DNA of 64,000 nt from Prostheceraeus crozeri (GCA_907163375.1 CAJQUW010001810.1:186001-250000), one strand, 5' to 3'; positions 1 to 10,840 are shown, counted from the first letter of the stretch. The notes: a model not told the origin generated them from the letters alone. Translations and numbers: made by a program.

Positions 1-2721
1 ATTTAGATAAGACAATGGGAAAATCAATGAATATAGAGAGTCACAATTTATTTAAAATTGAGCATCGATGACATGCTTGCATGTGTACATACATACTGCA
101 CAGATTATTCCGACAATTTCTCTGTAAGACTGGGCCGGTCGTATTAAGTGTGGATCATTCAGCTGGATTATGTATTTTAAACAATGAAGTGAATTGTTTA
201 CTTCTTGTCCATGGTTTTATTCAGATACACACTATCGTCATTAATCAACTCTACCAAAGTCCAGTACAAGGTTTAGGAGTTGAGCGTTTCTTAGATATTT
301 TATATTAATCATAGATGTCCCTGATATCACAATGCAGTTCCAACTTTCAAAAGTATACCAAGCACATTTTCTCGCCACTATTGTACAGACCGCTCTTTTG
401 TCAGAAGCACCCATACTCACCTTTTGTTTTAATGGTCCTTTACTTTTTTCGTGTACCCTTATCATAATAAGAATAATAATATCAGTGAATATTTGAAATG
501 GTCTTGATGCAAGCCTATACATGTACACAAAATATCACATGACGCACGGAATACGTAGCGTGACTGATAAACACAAATTGAAGGCAATTTTCTTTGTTAT
601 GCCAAATTATCTTCGAGACACTTTCATCCATTTATATTTAACTACAGTGACGTTTAAAAGGAAGATAAGATCTCATCTGAAAAAGATGGCCCAGTTGTAT
701 AGCCCAGATGTCTGAACGAGAGTCTGAAACTTATGAGGTCGAAAAAAGGACTTCCACAGAATTATATACACCCTATAGTTGCTAAGAATGTGCGCGTCTG
801 CTGAGTTCTACCCAGTTCATCTGCATGTCAGACAGGATATAAAAAAACTAATGGGAGCAGACCGAACTGAGGTTCTGTCGTTAACAGGCTGAAATTCAGC
901 AGGAACATCTTCAATCAAAATATCATCGATACAATGACGATCTCGATTTAATGATCGAGTGATCAGACGCATGGATCAAAGATTTAGCAAGTCAGTTTAT
1001 ACATTCCTGAAGAATGCGCGATCGTGATTCAAAAAAGCAGATGTCTCTAAATCGCTTATCTGGTCGCAGAGAGTTGTTCAAATTTTATAATCCACACGTT
1101 GACAAGGGACGAGAGATAATGGCAGTCAAAGGTCGAAGTAAAAAGCATACTTCTTTCTTTTAAGGTCGACATTCTATTTACTTCAGTAAGATAAGTGCTT
1201 CGTTGTCCTTCGCCTACATATGTGGACCTGTTAAAATAAGTTGACCTAATCAAATTAGATGGAATGCGCCTTATAAAAGTTAATGCTTTTATGTCATCGT
1301 ATCTGCGTATTTTGAAATTCCATTTCTTTAAAAAGTGTATTGCTTAGACCTGCAAAATTGTTTACGCAGCATTCTCATCTAATACGATATTTGGAATCAT
1401 TCTATAGAATCCACTGATGCTTTTTATTTTATATTGGCCATGGCTTGTTTAGAGGAATGATCACCGATCATTGGAATTGGATTCCATTTCATACACTGAA
1501 CTTGATTCAAAATTTGATGATTTTTGCAAAATTAATTGAAATTTATGAGATCATAATTTTCGTTTAAAGCCATTTAGCGCGTGATACTGCCGAGTGCACG
1601 CACGCTTTTGTCAAAATTCTCAGATGCCACTCGACGTCTTTTGAGAATTGCATTTGTGAAATTTGTGGGAATTTGAGAAAATCTTTCGCTTATTCGTTTT
1701 CAATCTGTTTCAAATGCATTCCTAATGCACGAAAATCCACTGAAGCTCAAACTTGGAGAAAATCAGAACATAGTCTGCATAGCTCGCAATTTTGTCTTTG
1801 AACTTTTTATTGTGATACGGAGATATACAAAACGAGCGTCAAAGGGTAAAATTTTATCACGTCCATATTACATGTAATGTGCTTAGAAACTGAGCTTTTA
1901 TTAATTGAACTGTGCTTAGAAGTGTAGAGTTCTAAGATATCAGAAGACTCTGATTCTCTAATTAAAGTTCCGGTCACAAAGTGATGCCAATATTCCTAAT
2001 CATTTCATTTTGAGTTGGTATCAGATCAACATGTGCCCTTAACATTTTGTTGACAGTGTAAGATTGCGATGAAGAGGATATTAGTTGATGAGTGATAGCA
2101 GTATGATGACTGAACTACTAAAAAGTGATGTGATCATTCAAAAGAACATGCGCCAGCTGTGAAATCTAGCATTTTTAGGGATGATTTAGTCATGGGAACA
2201 TCATCAAAATCACAGGGGATAATAGTGATCATGGAGAGTGATAATTAGTCAAATGACTGACAAGATGACAACGGATATCAAAAGGAAATAATCTATTTTT
2301 TGTATAGCATATGATGTATATCATGATAACTATGAAAATTTGTAAATATATAGGTCTCATGTAATTTGTATACGATGGTATGTGATGCACATGCATATCA
2401 TGATCACTCTGTAAATTTGTAAATACGAGTATACATGTCTCATGTGTTTTTCATTGATGGCAAGCTTTGCGTATGCATATGTTGCACGTGTTATCAACGT
2501 TTCTGTTGTATTTCACAATAGACATTTATGACTTATGCCTTATTCAACTTGAAATGTACGTGGTGAGATCAAAAATGATTTAGACTCGACCAGAAGGAAT
2601 AATGCTACGACTTAGATATTTCACACTGGATGACTAATGGGTATATAGGTAACAAATATCGTATTGATGACTTTCATTGATATTTTTTTCTTTAGCATTT
2701 TTATCGATTTTAAATATTTAG
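1..2721. other. Anonymous non-coding sequence
   Basis: No recognisable gene or transposon was found. Open frames are short and match no family I know. The one visible structure is a degenerate tandem pair near 2318-2361 and 2396-2441, in which each unit runs from TATCATGAT through TTTGTAAATA to GTCTCATGT. The stretch looks like AT-rich intergenic or intronic animal DNA. Confidence 0.5.
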
Positions 2722-2723
2722 TA

Positions 2724-2762
2724 TTTTTCAGCATTTTAGTTGACTTTTTCCATACATTTCCT
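2724..2762 (+). repeat. mariner left TIR
   Basis: A 39-bp arm starting TTTTTCAGCATTTTAGTTG, next to a TA at 2722-2723. It is the reverse complement of 4110-4148. Confidence 0.93.
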
Positions 2763-2851
2763 TAACTTGCCTTTGAATACATGCCACAAAAGTACAACAG
2801 CTAATCCACAAAATGTTAATTTCAAAAGTGCACTTCTAATCCACAAGATGC

Positions 2852-3914
2852 TTATTTCAAAAGTAAATACAAGTCATTTCTTCTCAATGTAACCCCCTCA
2901 TTCTCTACACACTTACTCCACCTTTTAGGAAGCTCTCGAAAAGCCTCATGGAAAAAGTCTCTGCTTCTGGAATTGAAAAATTCCATCACTGCATCTTTCA
3001 CATCCTCACTATTAACAAAACGCTCTCCCTTGAGATGATGCTTTAGATAGCGGAATAAGTAATAGTCACTTGGAGCTAAGTCGGGGGTTGTATGGGGGAT
3101 GAGGAAGCACATGAAAGTCTGAGTCTTCAATTGCAGTTGTAGTGGTAGCTGCAGTGTGGATGGGCGCGTTGTCGTGTAGTAGATAAAGATTGTGGTTGCG
3201 GGGTTTTCGAACATTTTGACGAGCTTTACGATGTTGCTCACAGTAGTACTCGGCATTCAGTCGCTGATGTCGGTCGGCGAAATCCATATGAACAATGCCG
3301 CAGCTGTTCCAGAAGATTGTCAGCATCAAGCATCTTCGATGGTTGGTCCCACTGCGTAGTTTCCGAGTTGCTGACTCTCCAGGAAGTTTGAATTTTTTGG
3401 AAGACCGTCGATCCTCAGGCAAATACAGTGATAACGGTGTCTCGTCCTCCGTAATGATGTTGCTTAGGAAGGCATCACCCAAACTCTGATGAAGATCGAT
3501 CAATTGATTGCAGCACTGAAGCCGACGGTCGCACATCTCAGAAGTTAGAAAGTAGGGAACAAATCTTGAACACAGTTTCCTGATGCCCATTTCGGAAAGA
3601 AGATTTACAACACTACCGAAAGACACGTTCAGTTTTTCTGCAAGCTCTTTCTTAGCGATTCTCCGATCTTCATACACAATCCTCTTCAACTTGTCTTGGT
3701 GGTCATCCCCGATCGCAATAGGTCTTCCTGTGGACTTGCCATCCGTTACATCCAGCCTTCCAGATTGAAACTCCTTGATCCAGTTATAGACGGTGGCTCT
3801 ACATGGTGCCTCATCACCATAGGCAGCAGAAAGTCCGGATATTATGGATTGGTTATTGTAATGACGGAGTAAAAGAAACCGAATAACACTTCGATACTCA
3901 ACCGCTGGAAGCAT
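2852..3914 (-). pseudogene. mariner transposase (frameshifted)
   Basis: Cut-and-paste DDD transposase. From the Met at 3914 (which gives the usual MLPAVEYRSVIRF-type start rather than the upstream Met at 4040) come a helix-turn-helix region with RATVYNWIKEF and a second one with NVSFGSVVNLL. The catalytic domain follows: first Asp in TEDET and second Asp in LLHDNAPIHTA. The frame breaks near 3070-3090, and the third Asp lies in the next frame in DLAPSDYYLF, about 34 residues after the second, the mariner DD34D pattern. The C-terminus (FRELPKRWSKCVENEG) is normal for the family. A single frameshift just before the third catalytic residue means no active protein is made. Family assignment is secure from the motifs; the subfamily is not determined. 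Confidence 0.92.
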
Positions 3915-4109
3915 TGTCTTGAAATGAATGCGAATCTTGTCTTTCTGTGGAATGCGACTGACCTTTGAACAAAACTCACACTCGGTACCGTTCGTGATTG
4001 TTATAACAATCAAAACAACTGAATACGTTGATGAATACAACTCAGACCCATTTGAAGTTTATGCAAGTCATGTTCGAAGTAAATATATCGGTCAAAATAC
4101 TTTCAAGAA

Positions 4110-4148
4110 AGGAAATGTATGGAAAAAGTCAACTAAAATGCTGAAAAA
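4110..4148 (-). repeat. mariner right TIR
   Basis: The mate of the arm at 2724-2762, followed by TA at 4149-4150. The two arms match along their whole length by eye. Confidence 0.93.
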
Positions 4149-4150
4149 TA

Positions 4151-4805
4151 TGGCTCGCTCGAGTGTAAAATGGACGAGACTTTGAAAATGTGTGCCAATC
4201 CTCTAAAAAGTGAAACGAAAGACGAGTGCTATATATTCAGCGAACTAATCGCTGAAGGACTCAGTCAATGCCTGTGGAATTGCGCCGCTTCGCTATGCTC
4301 AAACATCAAGAGCTTCAATACATTACTCAGCAAGGATTTATAGTTCCGCCAAACGTGCGCCTACGCATGTCACAGCAAAAGTGTTCGACGGTTACAACAC
4401 AACAATAACATGCTACAGCACCAGCAGGTGCAATTACAAGTGGACTTTCATTGACTCAATTATATGAGCCATCTTTTGAGTCTGCTCAGAGTTACCTAAA
4501 GTTTTGAATTTTATGTGATAGATGTTTCTTGGATCAAACAGTCTTTTCGTTAGTAAATTCAATTTGCATCAGTCAACATAAAATGGAACTGATATCGTTA
4601 AATTAATGAAACGTTTTATCGATTAATTAATTTAATTAAAATAATTAATAAATAATCACTTCTTCGTACACCCAATCTATCTAATGATGAATTAACTAAA
4701 ATTCAAAATATCGTAGTATTAAAACAACACTAGATGAGATGACCGTTATTATTTACGAACTATTTCGCACATAGATAATTATATAGCAATGCAGTCATCA
4801 CATCA
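4151..4805. other. Anonymous spacer between mariner and Harbinger
   Basis: No gene recognised. There is an AT-rich block at 4600-4700 (TTAATTAA-type repeats) and no clear coding signal. Confidence 0.4.
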
Positions 4806-5291
4806 GATAAAATTCTGCCATGGTACAGCACCTGCAGGAGTAAGAAAAAAATCAGCAATTCATCTCTGAGCGAGATGAGCTCATGTGCCGACATATTCTA
4901 TCCAAGACGATCAATTTCAGAGACGCCTGATGTATTATCCTCTCCAGCGCCCAGGAATAAGCAAACCGTCAAGCCGTCACGTTAAACTGAATCAGGTGTT
5001 AGGTAATTAAGATTTCCGTCATTCACATTAGAATTCTCAATTCGCAAAAATTGTGCAAAACAGAAGCTGCTTTTACAAAAGTTTCACAATTATCGATGTC
5101 GCAATTGATCGGGCGACCAAACAATCTCCATCTCGCACACCAAAACTGTTTTCAATCAAACGCCGTGCACGTGACAGGCGATAGTTACAGTACATATATT
5201 TTTTCTCGATACGGTAGTGAAGATCGTTCACGAGAGGGAAAAGGACGCATCAAATATTTTTTAATGGGAAAGCTTCGTCACCGATTATTAC
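4806..5291 (+). repeat. Large inverted repeat, arm 1
   Basis: This segment is the inverse of 6320-6778. It covers the C-terminal third of Harbinger copy 1 plus downstream sequence to the GATAAAATTCTGCC block. It has about 27 bp more than its partner (around 5162-5200), within the codons for the RLSRARR stretch. The arms are otherwise nearly identical, so the duplication is younger than most of the transposase decay. Confidence 0.9.
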
Positions 5292-5993
5292 ATAAGGAAG
5301 CTCAACTTCAGTTTCACTCAGTCGTTCAGCTGGCGGGATGTTGATAGTATTATCTTCCAAATTGCGTAGAAGGTCAGAGTTTCTGAAAACTCCAGCATCC
5401 CCTTCACGCCCACCACTGCCAACAATTACATACGTAAGCACATACCGTGAGTCGCACATTGCTAATACGAGTGTGCTAAATCTGTGTTTATAATTATAAA
5501 ATTCGGATCCTGAAGATTTCGGTCACTGAACGTGGAAATGTTTGCCGTCGATAGCCCCTATACAATGGGGAAAGTTTCAATAATCATCCGCGATTTCAGT
5601 CTTCCTGAGTAGATGGGTATGTAATGTATTTAATGGCCATAACACACATAGCCTCTCCCGTCTCTCGTAGAATGCAGCTGATTTAATCGACCGCGACGAA
5701 ATCGAAGAGATAAATCCATTTGTGAACATCCAGCATAAATGCACCAAAAATATAGTTAGTCGCTCTTCAGGGAACACTGGCTCTCTGAAAGAATTCTTTT
5801 TTAAATGATCACGAAGAAGTGACAACAGATGATCGAATTGCGAAGGAAACATGCGAAAATATAGGAAATATATCTCCTTGTCATTTTCACGTAAATGGTG
5901 AATTAAAGTCACAAATTCACTGTATTCTTCACGTAAATGACACGCTGACCGTATCCACCATCGACGTTGTTTCCTGCGATATTTTTTTCTCAT
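4990..5993 (-). pseudogene. PIF/Harbinger (HARBI1-like) transposase, copy 1
   Basis: Decayed DDE transposase read on the - strand. A plausible start is the Met at 5993 (MRKKYRRKQRRWW). The N-terminal part carries LREEYSEFVTL and FREPVFPEERL, as in invertebrate HARBI1-like proteins. The catalytic core follows: first Asp in CIGAIDGKHF (about 5545), then SGSEFYNYKHRFS, second Asp in GREGDAGVF (about 5405), IIGDEAFPL (about 5280), and the Glu in RRLIENSFGV (about 5150). The middle part (5250-5577) is one frame but contains stops near 5577 and 5531, and further shifts separate the N- and C-terminal parts. The last third, downstream of GDEAFPL, is also present as an inverted copy at 6320-6600. The family is confident; the gene is clearly inactive. 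Confidence 0.88.
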
Positions 5994-6134
5994 CACATAC
6001 ACTTGTCGCAATACCGTAAGAACTAGAAAAAGAATCCATAATTCGAATGCAACAGTCGAACAACCATCAAACAACTGAGAAGTACAGACACAAACACATA
6101 CCTTTATGAACAACTTCTTTACCTCTGTGAAACC

Positions 6135-6319
6135 ATGGATTCCTTAATAGTGGTGGCCACTACTATTAAGGAATCCATGGTGAAACATATTCGATGAATC
6201 ATTCCCTTTCTGTGAGTCTGTAAAACAGACACACCAGGTTGATTACAACAACCGCTTTGATTAACTCACATGCATGTTTTGTTCCTTTTAGCCGGATATT
6301 GCGTAAAATTGGAAACCGG
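6135..6319. repeat. Direct repeat A (Harbinger copy 2 tail)
   Basis: A 185-bp segment nearly identical to 6821-7005. It starts with a near-perfect palindrome (ATGGATTCCTTAATAG, centre GTGGCCAC) and ends ...GGAAACCGG. It contains the last codons of Harbinger copy 2 on the - strand (frame ending VVINLVCLFYRLTERE) and abuts the inverted repeat at 6320 directly. Confidence 0.92.
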
Positions 6320-6778
6320 GTAATAATCGGTGACGAAGCTTTCCCATTAAAAAATATTTGATGCGTCCTTTTCCCTCTCGTGAACGATCTTCACTACCGT
6401 ATCGAGAAAAAATATTTCTTCGTTTGATTGAAAACAGTTTTGGTGTGCGAGATGGAGATTGTTTGGTCGCCCGATCAATTGCGACATCGATAATTGTGAA
6501 ACTTTTGTAAAAGCAGCTTCTGTTTTGCACAATTTTTGCGAATTGAGAATTCTAATGTGAATGACGGAAATCTTAATTACCTAACACCTGATTCAGTTTA
6601 ATGTGACGGCTTGACGGTTTGCTTATTCCTGGGCGCTGGAGAGGATAATACATCAGGCATCTCTGAAATTGATCGTCTTGGATAGAATATGTCGGTACAT
6701 GAGCTCATCTCGCTCAGAGATGAATTGCTGATTTTTTTCTTACTCCTGTAGGTGCTGTACCATGGCAGAATTTTATCC
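6320..6778 (-). repeat. Large inverted repeat, arm 2
   Basis: Inverted partner of 4806-5291. On the + strand it again encodes IIGDEAFPLKNI and IENSFGV from the Harbinger copy 1 C-terminus, so this is a duplicated transposase 3' end and not a separate gene. Confidence 0.9.
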
Positions 6779-6820
6779 TTAATATGGATAAAACATGGAT
6801 ATATATAAGGAATCCTTAAC

Positions 6821-7005
6821 ATGGATTCCTTAATAGTGGTGGCCACTACTATTAAAGAATCCATGGTGAAACATATTCGATGAATCATTCCCTTTCTGTG
6901 AGTCTGTAAAACAGACACACCAGGTTGATTACAACAACCGCTTTGATTAACTCACATGCATGTTTTGTTCCTTTTAGCCGGATATTGCGTAAAATTGGAA
7001 ACCGG
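6821..7005. repeat. Direct repeat B (Harbinger copy 2 tail)
   Basis: Second copy of the 185-bp unit at 6135-6319, in its original setting at the 3' end of the copy 2 transposase. A one-base change lies in the palindrome (ATTAAAGAATCC against ATTAAGGAATCC). Confidence 0.92.
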
Positions 7006-7742
7006 TTCTTCATTATACCGAAAGTTCTCTCGACAATTGAGCGACTAGATTTATGCGCATCATTGAATGAATCTTGAGCACCAACTACATGGCCTTGGAG
7101 AGGCGGCATAAGCCAATCATTACAAGGGTAAATTGAATCCCCAAGAATAACGGCTCCAGGATATGGCCTCCAACCATTGCTTTCGAAGGTATGAAATAAG
7201 GACGATCGCCTCATTACATTAAGTGAATGGCCTTCCTTATGTCTATCAACATACTGATGTTCAAATATACTGGGCGCTGTAATTGGAATAAGTGTGCCAT
7301 CCACCACATCGCATACACATGGCATGCCTCCAGCTTGAGAAAAATCAATCGATAAAGTTTGTGGGTTATTTGACGGCCATTTCACTGTTTCTTCAAACAG
7401 CTCAAGGACGATAGCGTCAACAACTCGTTTAACCATTTGGCACATACTCGCTTCCGACGGACCATGTGCATCTCTCAAAACATGATAGACTGAGTTGGTG
7501 GTGAAATATCTTATCACACAAAGAAGTTGCTGGCGAGCACTAATCGCTTCACTCCGTTCAGTTGATGGCTCCAAATACTTTTTGAGACGTTTTAGGAGAA
7601 ACTCAAATGTAGCTGGTTGCAATCGAAACCGCTGCTTCCAGTCATCATCTTTCTTGAAAAGACGACGATCATGAAAGATGCATGTTTTACGCCGACCTCT
7701 ATTTAATCCTTGCATGTCGATAACCGGATCAAAACCGTCCAT
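6885..7742 (-). pseudogene. PIF/Harbinger transposase, copy 2 (internal deletion)
   Basis: An open frame of 285 codons, clearly a DDE_Tnp_4-type Harbinger transposase of a different lineage from copy 1. N-terminal helices include RLQPATFEFLLKRL; then CDVVDGTLIPI (first Asp), RHKEGHSLNVM, ILGDSIYPCNDWLMPPL and SRSIVERTFGIMKNRFP (Glu). Between LNVM and RRSSLFHTF the segment of about 30 residues that normally holds the PGSxHDxR-type motif and a second catalytic Asp is missing. The frame is therefore open but probably internally deleted and inactive. Its start (Met at 7742) follows family style, and the C-terminus is duplicated at 6135-6319. Which Asp residues are catalytic is taken from general family knowledge. 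Confidence 0.85.
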
Positions 7743-7794
7743 TTCACAGATCTACTCTCCTTCGAAGGGCTGTCACTTAAAGGCTACAGACTGG

Positions 7795-7987
7795 CACAAC
7801 GTCACAGTGTAATTTGTTTGATAAAACAGAAATCACCGAATTCTGTTTACAGATTTACAGATTGCAGGCTTCTTTTACAGCTTACAGATTACAGAAACAG
7901 GAGCTGTGATTGATAAAATGAAATTTTTACAGTTGTATCCTACAGATTTACAATTTACAGAAACTGTAGTTTAGTAAAATTGGCCCC
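7795..7987 (-). repeat. Harbinger copy 2 terminal region with TTTACAG subterminal repeats
   Basis: Read on the - strand the segment starts GGGGCCAATTTTACTAAACT, typical of PIF/Harbinger termini. Many CTGTAA/TTACAG motifs follow (7841-7905 and 7927-7970). It likely marks the 5' end of the element that encodes the 6885-7742 transposase. No clean matching terminus was found on the other side, because that side has been rearranged. Confidence 0.65.
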
Positions 7988-8984
7988 AGGTCTGTGTTTA
8001 CAGAGAGATGCTTTGTGTTGTAAATACAGACGGATGTGAACCGGCCACTTTCAAGTAGCAAAGAAGAGGAAGAGGCTATAAATCAAAAGAAAGCAGTTGA
8101 AATAATTTTTGGTCAGCCGATGCGGACCGATTCAAACTTTTCTTGAATCGAATTGAATCTCGAAGTTTCATAGGTCCATTATATGTATTGCATATATCCT
8201 GTATGAATAGCCCAGAGATATTGAAATCAAGAAACAGTGTTGACGTGAGCACGACATGCTTCAGCAATTCCTTGCCTAGCACCAGGGGAAACTTTAAAAA
8301 GTGGGTAGGGGAGAGTCTTTAAATATAAAGCCACAGAAGTCATCGCATTAAAATCACTAGCCATGAAGCTACAAAATCAACTGTAAAGTCTCTTGCAAAG
8401 CAGATAAATAGCTGCCACAATCAATCAGAACAGTAAATTACAGATCTAAAAATGTGTTGACGGAGCTTGCGCCCTTTCATTTATGACAGTGCTAAATTCG
8501 GAATTCTTAATTAAAATCGACTCCAGAAATCTAGGATATTCAGTATATGCAACGATTTTAAAAGTTCTCTTTCTTTGGGGGATGAATCTGTATACTTACT
8601 TCTGTAGGGGTCGGATAAGCATTCAAATGTTCATTGATTGTAGTAATAAAATGACGGACAGACCTGCCCACGTAACACTTCGTAACACGTCGTAGTGATC
8701 ACGGGTGTACTTCTACACAACATTGCCTTTTAAATCGGGCAATGCTTGTTTCCAGGGTTTTAAAAAAATTACGAATTTTGATGTTAGGTGGTAAAAGCTT
8801 ATCAATATATATGACACGCAACAGTAGATTCTGTTCACTCTCAGCAATGAATGGTAAGCTCCAAGTAATAAATCTCTGGTCATCATCAGTGGCGTGTTCA
8901 ACATTGCTGGTTTTGTGCCTTTCCCTAACCTTTTCTGTTATAAATTGGCTATAATAGTCTTGTCTGAAACACCATTTTTTTGAA
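7988..8984. other. Anonymous sequence left of the LINE remnant
   Basis: No gene recognised. Several ORFs of 60-70 codons exist on both strands, but none resembles a known family. Confidence 0.4.
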
Positions 8985-9233
8985 AAAGAAAATGAATCCC
9001 GAGGGCTCAGTCCTAGGATCGTATCTCTTTGGTTATTTTATTGGTCAACTTTGAATTGCAAATAACAGTGACTTTCGTCTTATCAAATATGCTGACGATC
9101 TAATGTTGATTGAAATGGTTTCAAAGTATGATAAAATCATCCCTAATATTTTGTATGACATCAAAGTTTGGCCAGAGAGGATGATGAAATGACATTAAAT
9201 AGCAGGGAAAGTACGCAAATTGAAGTAGTCGAT
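8985..9233 (+). pseudogene. Non-LTR reverse transcriptase remnant, 5' side
   Basis: Degenerate reverse transcriptase. In one frame the RT block PEGSVLGSYLFGYFI (family form GVPQGSVLGPxLF) is followed by a stop, then FRLIKYADDLMLIEM with the catalytic YADD box. A shifted frame continues MTLNSRESTQIEVVD. The sequence is cut at 9233 by the Polinton. A continuation with LINE C-terminal character resumes after the Polinton at about 26948. The RT is old and inactive; its clade is uncertain (CR1/Jockey-like style). Confidence 0.8.
9228..9233 (+). repeat. Polinton target-site duplication, left
   Basis: GTCGAT immediately outside the left TIR. The right flank has GTCGGT at 26942-26947 (5 of 6 identical). 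Six-bp duplications are diagnostic of Polinton integration. Confidence 0.85.
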
Positions 9234-9849
9234 AGTAATGGGCAAAAGACCGTTCCAAGACACCATAAAATTCAAAAAAATAGTATCTTTAAAAACGACA
9301 TAAATTCGTGAATTTTGACCCTTTTTCAGGTTTTTAAGACCTAAATTCATAAATTTAGACCATTTAAAAAGTACCATTTTTTGAAAAATCGGTATTTTTA
9401 AAAACGACTAAATTCATGAATTTTGTTCATTTTTTCAGGTTATGAAGACCTAAATTCATAAATTTAGGCGTTTTTAAAAATACCCAATTTTTCAAATTTT
9501 TCAAAATCTCAAATTTGAGAATTACAATTTTACACCCGCCCTTAAAATCATGACCGTTCCAGGACACCGAAAAAATCATAAAAGTTAAGAATCTCAAAAT
9601 TTGAGAATTACAATTTTACACCCGCCCTTAAAATCATGACCGTTCCAGGACACCGAAAATCATAAAAGTTGAGAATTTCAAATTCATGAATTTTATCCAT
9701 TTTTCAGGTTTTTAAAATATGAGATAACTAAAATTATGTGACTAAAAATATTTGAAGGAATTGGCATATTCTTAACAATAAGTTTAGGTACTTTAACAAT
9801 TGTTATATCTTCAGGTGTTTTAGTAATTCCTGTTGTTGCTACTGCTTTG
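9234..9849 (+). repeat. Polinton left terminal inverted repeat
   Basis: Starts AGTAATGGGCAAAAGACCG. Internal structure: two related blocks rich in AATTCATGAATT/TTTAGG (9285-9480), then two copies of an 86-bp unit (GAATTAC at 9519 and again at 9605, each with ACCCGCCC and GACCGTTCCAGGACACCG). Beyond 9752 it matches the right end again, but only after a gap of about 210 bp, and the match ends at 9849. The inner part is a remnant of the membrane-protein gene that is more complete in the right TIR. Confidence 0.93.
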
Positions 9850-10154
9850 CACTCAGATGATCACTCAATTGTAGAGAACATCTGCTTCTCGCATTTATGA
9901 AGAAAAGGCATTTCAGAGCAAAGAGCTGTGACCCCCCACAAACATTTGAAAGGAAACAATGTATTAAAGAACAAACAGCTGCTACTGCTACTACTCTGTG
10001 AAACAATGAGATTTTAATTGTACGTTAGGCAAGTTGTTTTAATTCTTTCCAGTGTGTCAGCACACCCGTATGACGTTAAGACATCTGCCAGCTATACTGT
10101 TTTCATTTATCTCTCTCGTCTGTCATTGTATCGTGTGCTGCGCTGTGATCAGTC
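9850..10154. other. Polinton non-coding leader
   Basis: No gene seen between the left TIR and the first ORF. It probably holds the upstream control region of the 10155 ORF; no specific motif was recognised. Confidence 0.4.
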
Positions 10155-10826
10155 ATGACACAAGAAGTTATCGAAGAGCAGTCAAACATTATTGCTACGT
10201 TTCCGGAGTTATTTGCAGAAATTTCAAAACGATATATTTCCAATGATAAGAAGGAAGAATATAACACTTTCATCATTGAACAAATGGAGAAAGTCCCTAT
10301 TATTTTTGACCCTACATTTTTTGATAAGGAAAGAAAACGGAGAAGAAAAGCAAAACGCTTACTCGTGAAAGAAAAGAAAGAAAGAGAAAGGGACGGAAAG
10401 ATTGACGACCTTCATCATCAATTATCGACGTCTTTATCTACCCGATATGAATTTGTGGATTCCTTAGAAGACTTTGTTGAGCCTTCAGGAGATACTGCTA
10501 AAGCCATTGCAAATTTAAATACTCTTTATGTGATGGAGAAGAAAAATAACGTTATTAAGATACTGATGAAAATCTACCTGGGAAAACATGCGAATTATTT
10601 ACTGGATCTGTGTGAAAAGGATAAGGCATACTTTCAACATTTATTGCAAACTAATAACATTTCTTATTCAAGGACTGAAATTGCATTTGCAATTAAATTA
10701 GGTAAGATGGCATCTATTTTTCCAAAGATTTGTAGACTAAATGTACCCTTACGTTTTTTGAAATCGAATTTATCATTGTTAGAAGATTGTCTTTGGAAAT
10801 ATGAAAGCTTTTGGAAAGAAGCTTAA
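10155..10826 (+). CDS. Polinton accessory protein of unknown function
   Basis: An intact ORF of 223 codons with ATG at 10155. I do not recognise the family firmly. Residues 1-60 are acidic and helical; a highly basic stretch follows (about 58-78, KERKRRRKAKRLLVKEKKE), which could be a nuclear-localisation or nucleic-acid-binding segment. The C-terminal half (about 120-223) is helical and well composed, with KIYLGKHANYLLDLC and SRTEIAFAIKLGKMASIFPKICRLNVPLRFL; its general style recalls small unknown proteins seen in other Polinton-like elements (a recollection, not a search). It is the first gene from the left end, transcribed inward, and is followed by duplicated palindromic repeats. An early regulatory or host-interaction role is possible but unproven. 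Confidence 0.7.
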   Translation: MTQEVIEEQSNIIATFPELFAEISKRYISNDKKEEYNTFIIEQMEKVPIIFDPTFFDKERKRRRKAKRLLVKEKKERERDGKIDDLHHQLSTSLSTRYEFVDSLEDFVEPSGDTAKAIANLNTLYVMEKKNNVIKILMKIYLGKHANYLLDLCEKDKAYFQHLLQTNNISYSRTEIAFAIKLGKMASIFPKICRLNVPLRFLKSNLSLLEDCLWKYESFWKEA

Positions 10827-10840
10827 AAGAACTTAAAAGT

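Larger units (their letters stand above)
2724..4148 (-). mobile_element. mariner-family DNA transposon with intact TIRs
   Basis: A 1.4-kb mariner element. Its ends are inverted repeats of about 39 bp: the left arm (2724-2762) starts TTTTTCAGCATTTTAG and the right arm (4110-4148) is its reverse complement with no mismatch I can see. TA dinucleotides flank both ends (2722-2723 and 4149-4150), as expected for Tc1/mariner insertion at TA. One frameshifted mariner transposase lies between the arms on the - strand. A partly tandem 3' untranslated block (2801-2868) has two near-copies of a unit beginning CTAATCCACAA. The perfect TIRs suggest a fairly young insertion, but the transposase frame is already broken. 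Confidence 0.93.

Noticed and set aside
81-528. Overlapping ORFs at the left edge
   Set aside because: Short, on both strands, low-complexity translation, no family resemblance.
3295-3768. + strand ORFs inside the mariner
   Set aside because: Shadows of the - strand transposase.
6288-6532. - strand ORFs in the Harbinger inverted repeat
   Set aside because: Antisense or shifted reading of the duplicated transposase C-terminus.
6598-6918. 106-codon - strand ORF
   Set aside because: Spans the duplicated repeat junction and mixes out-of-frame transposase tail with non-coding sequence.
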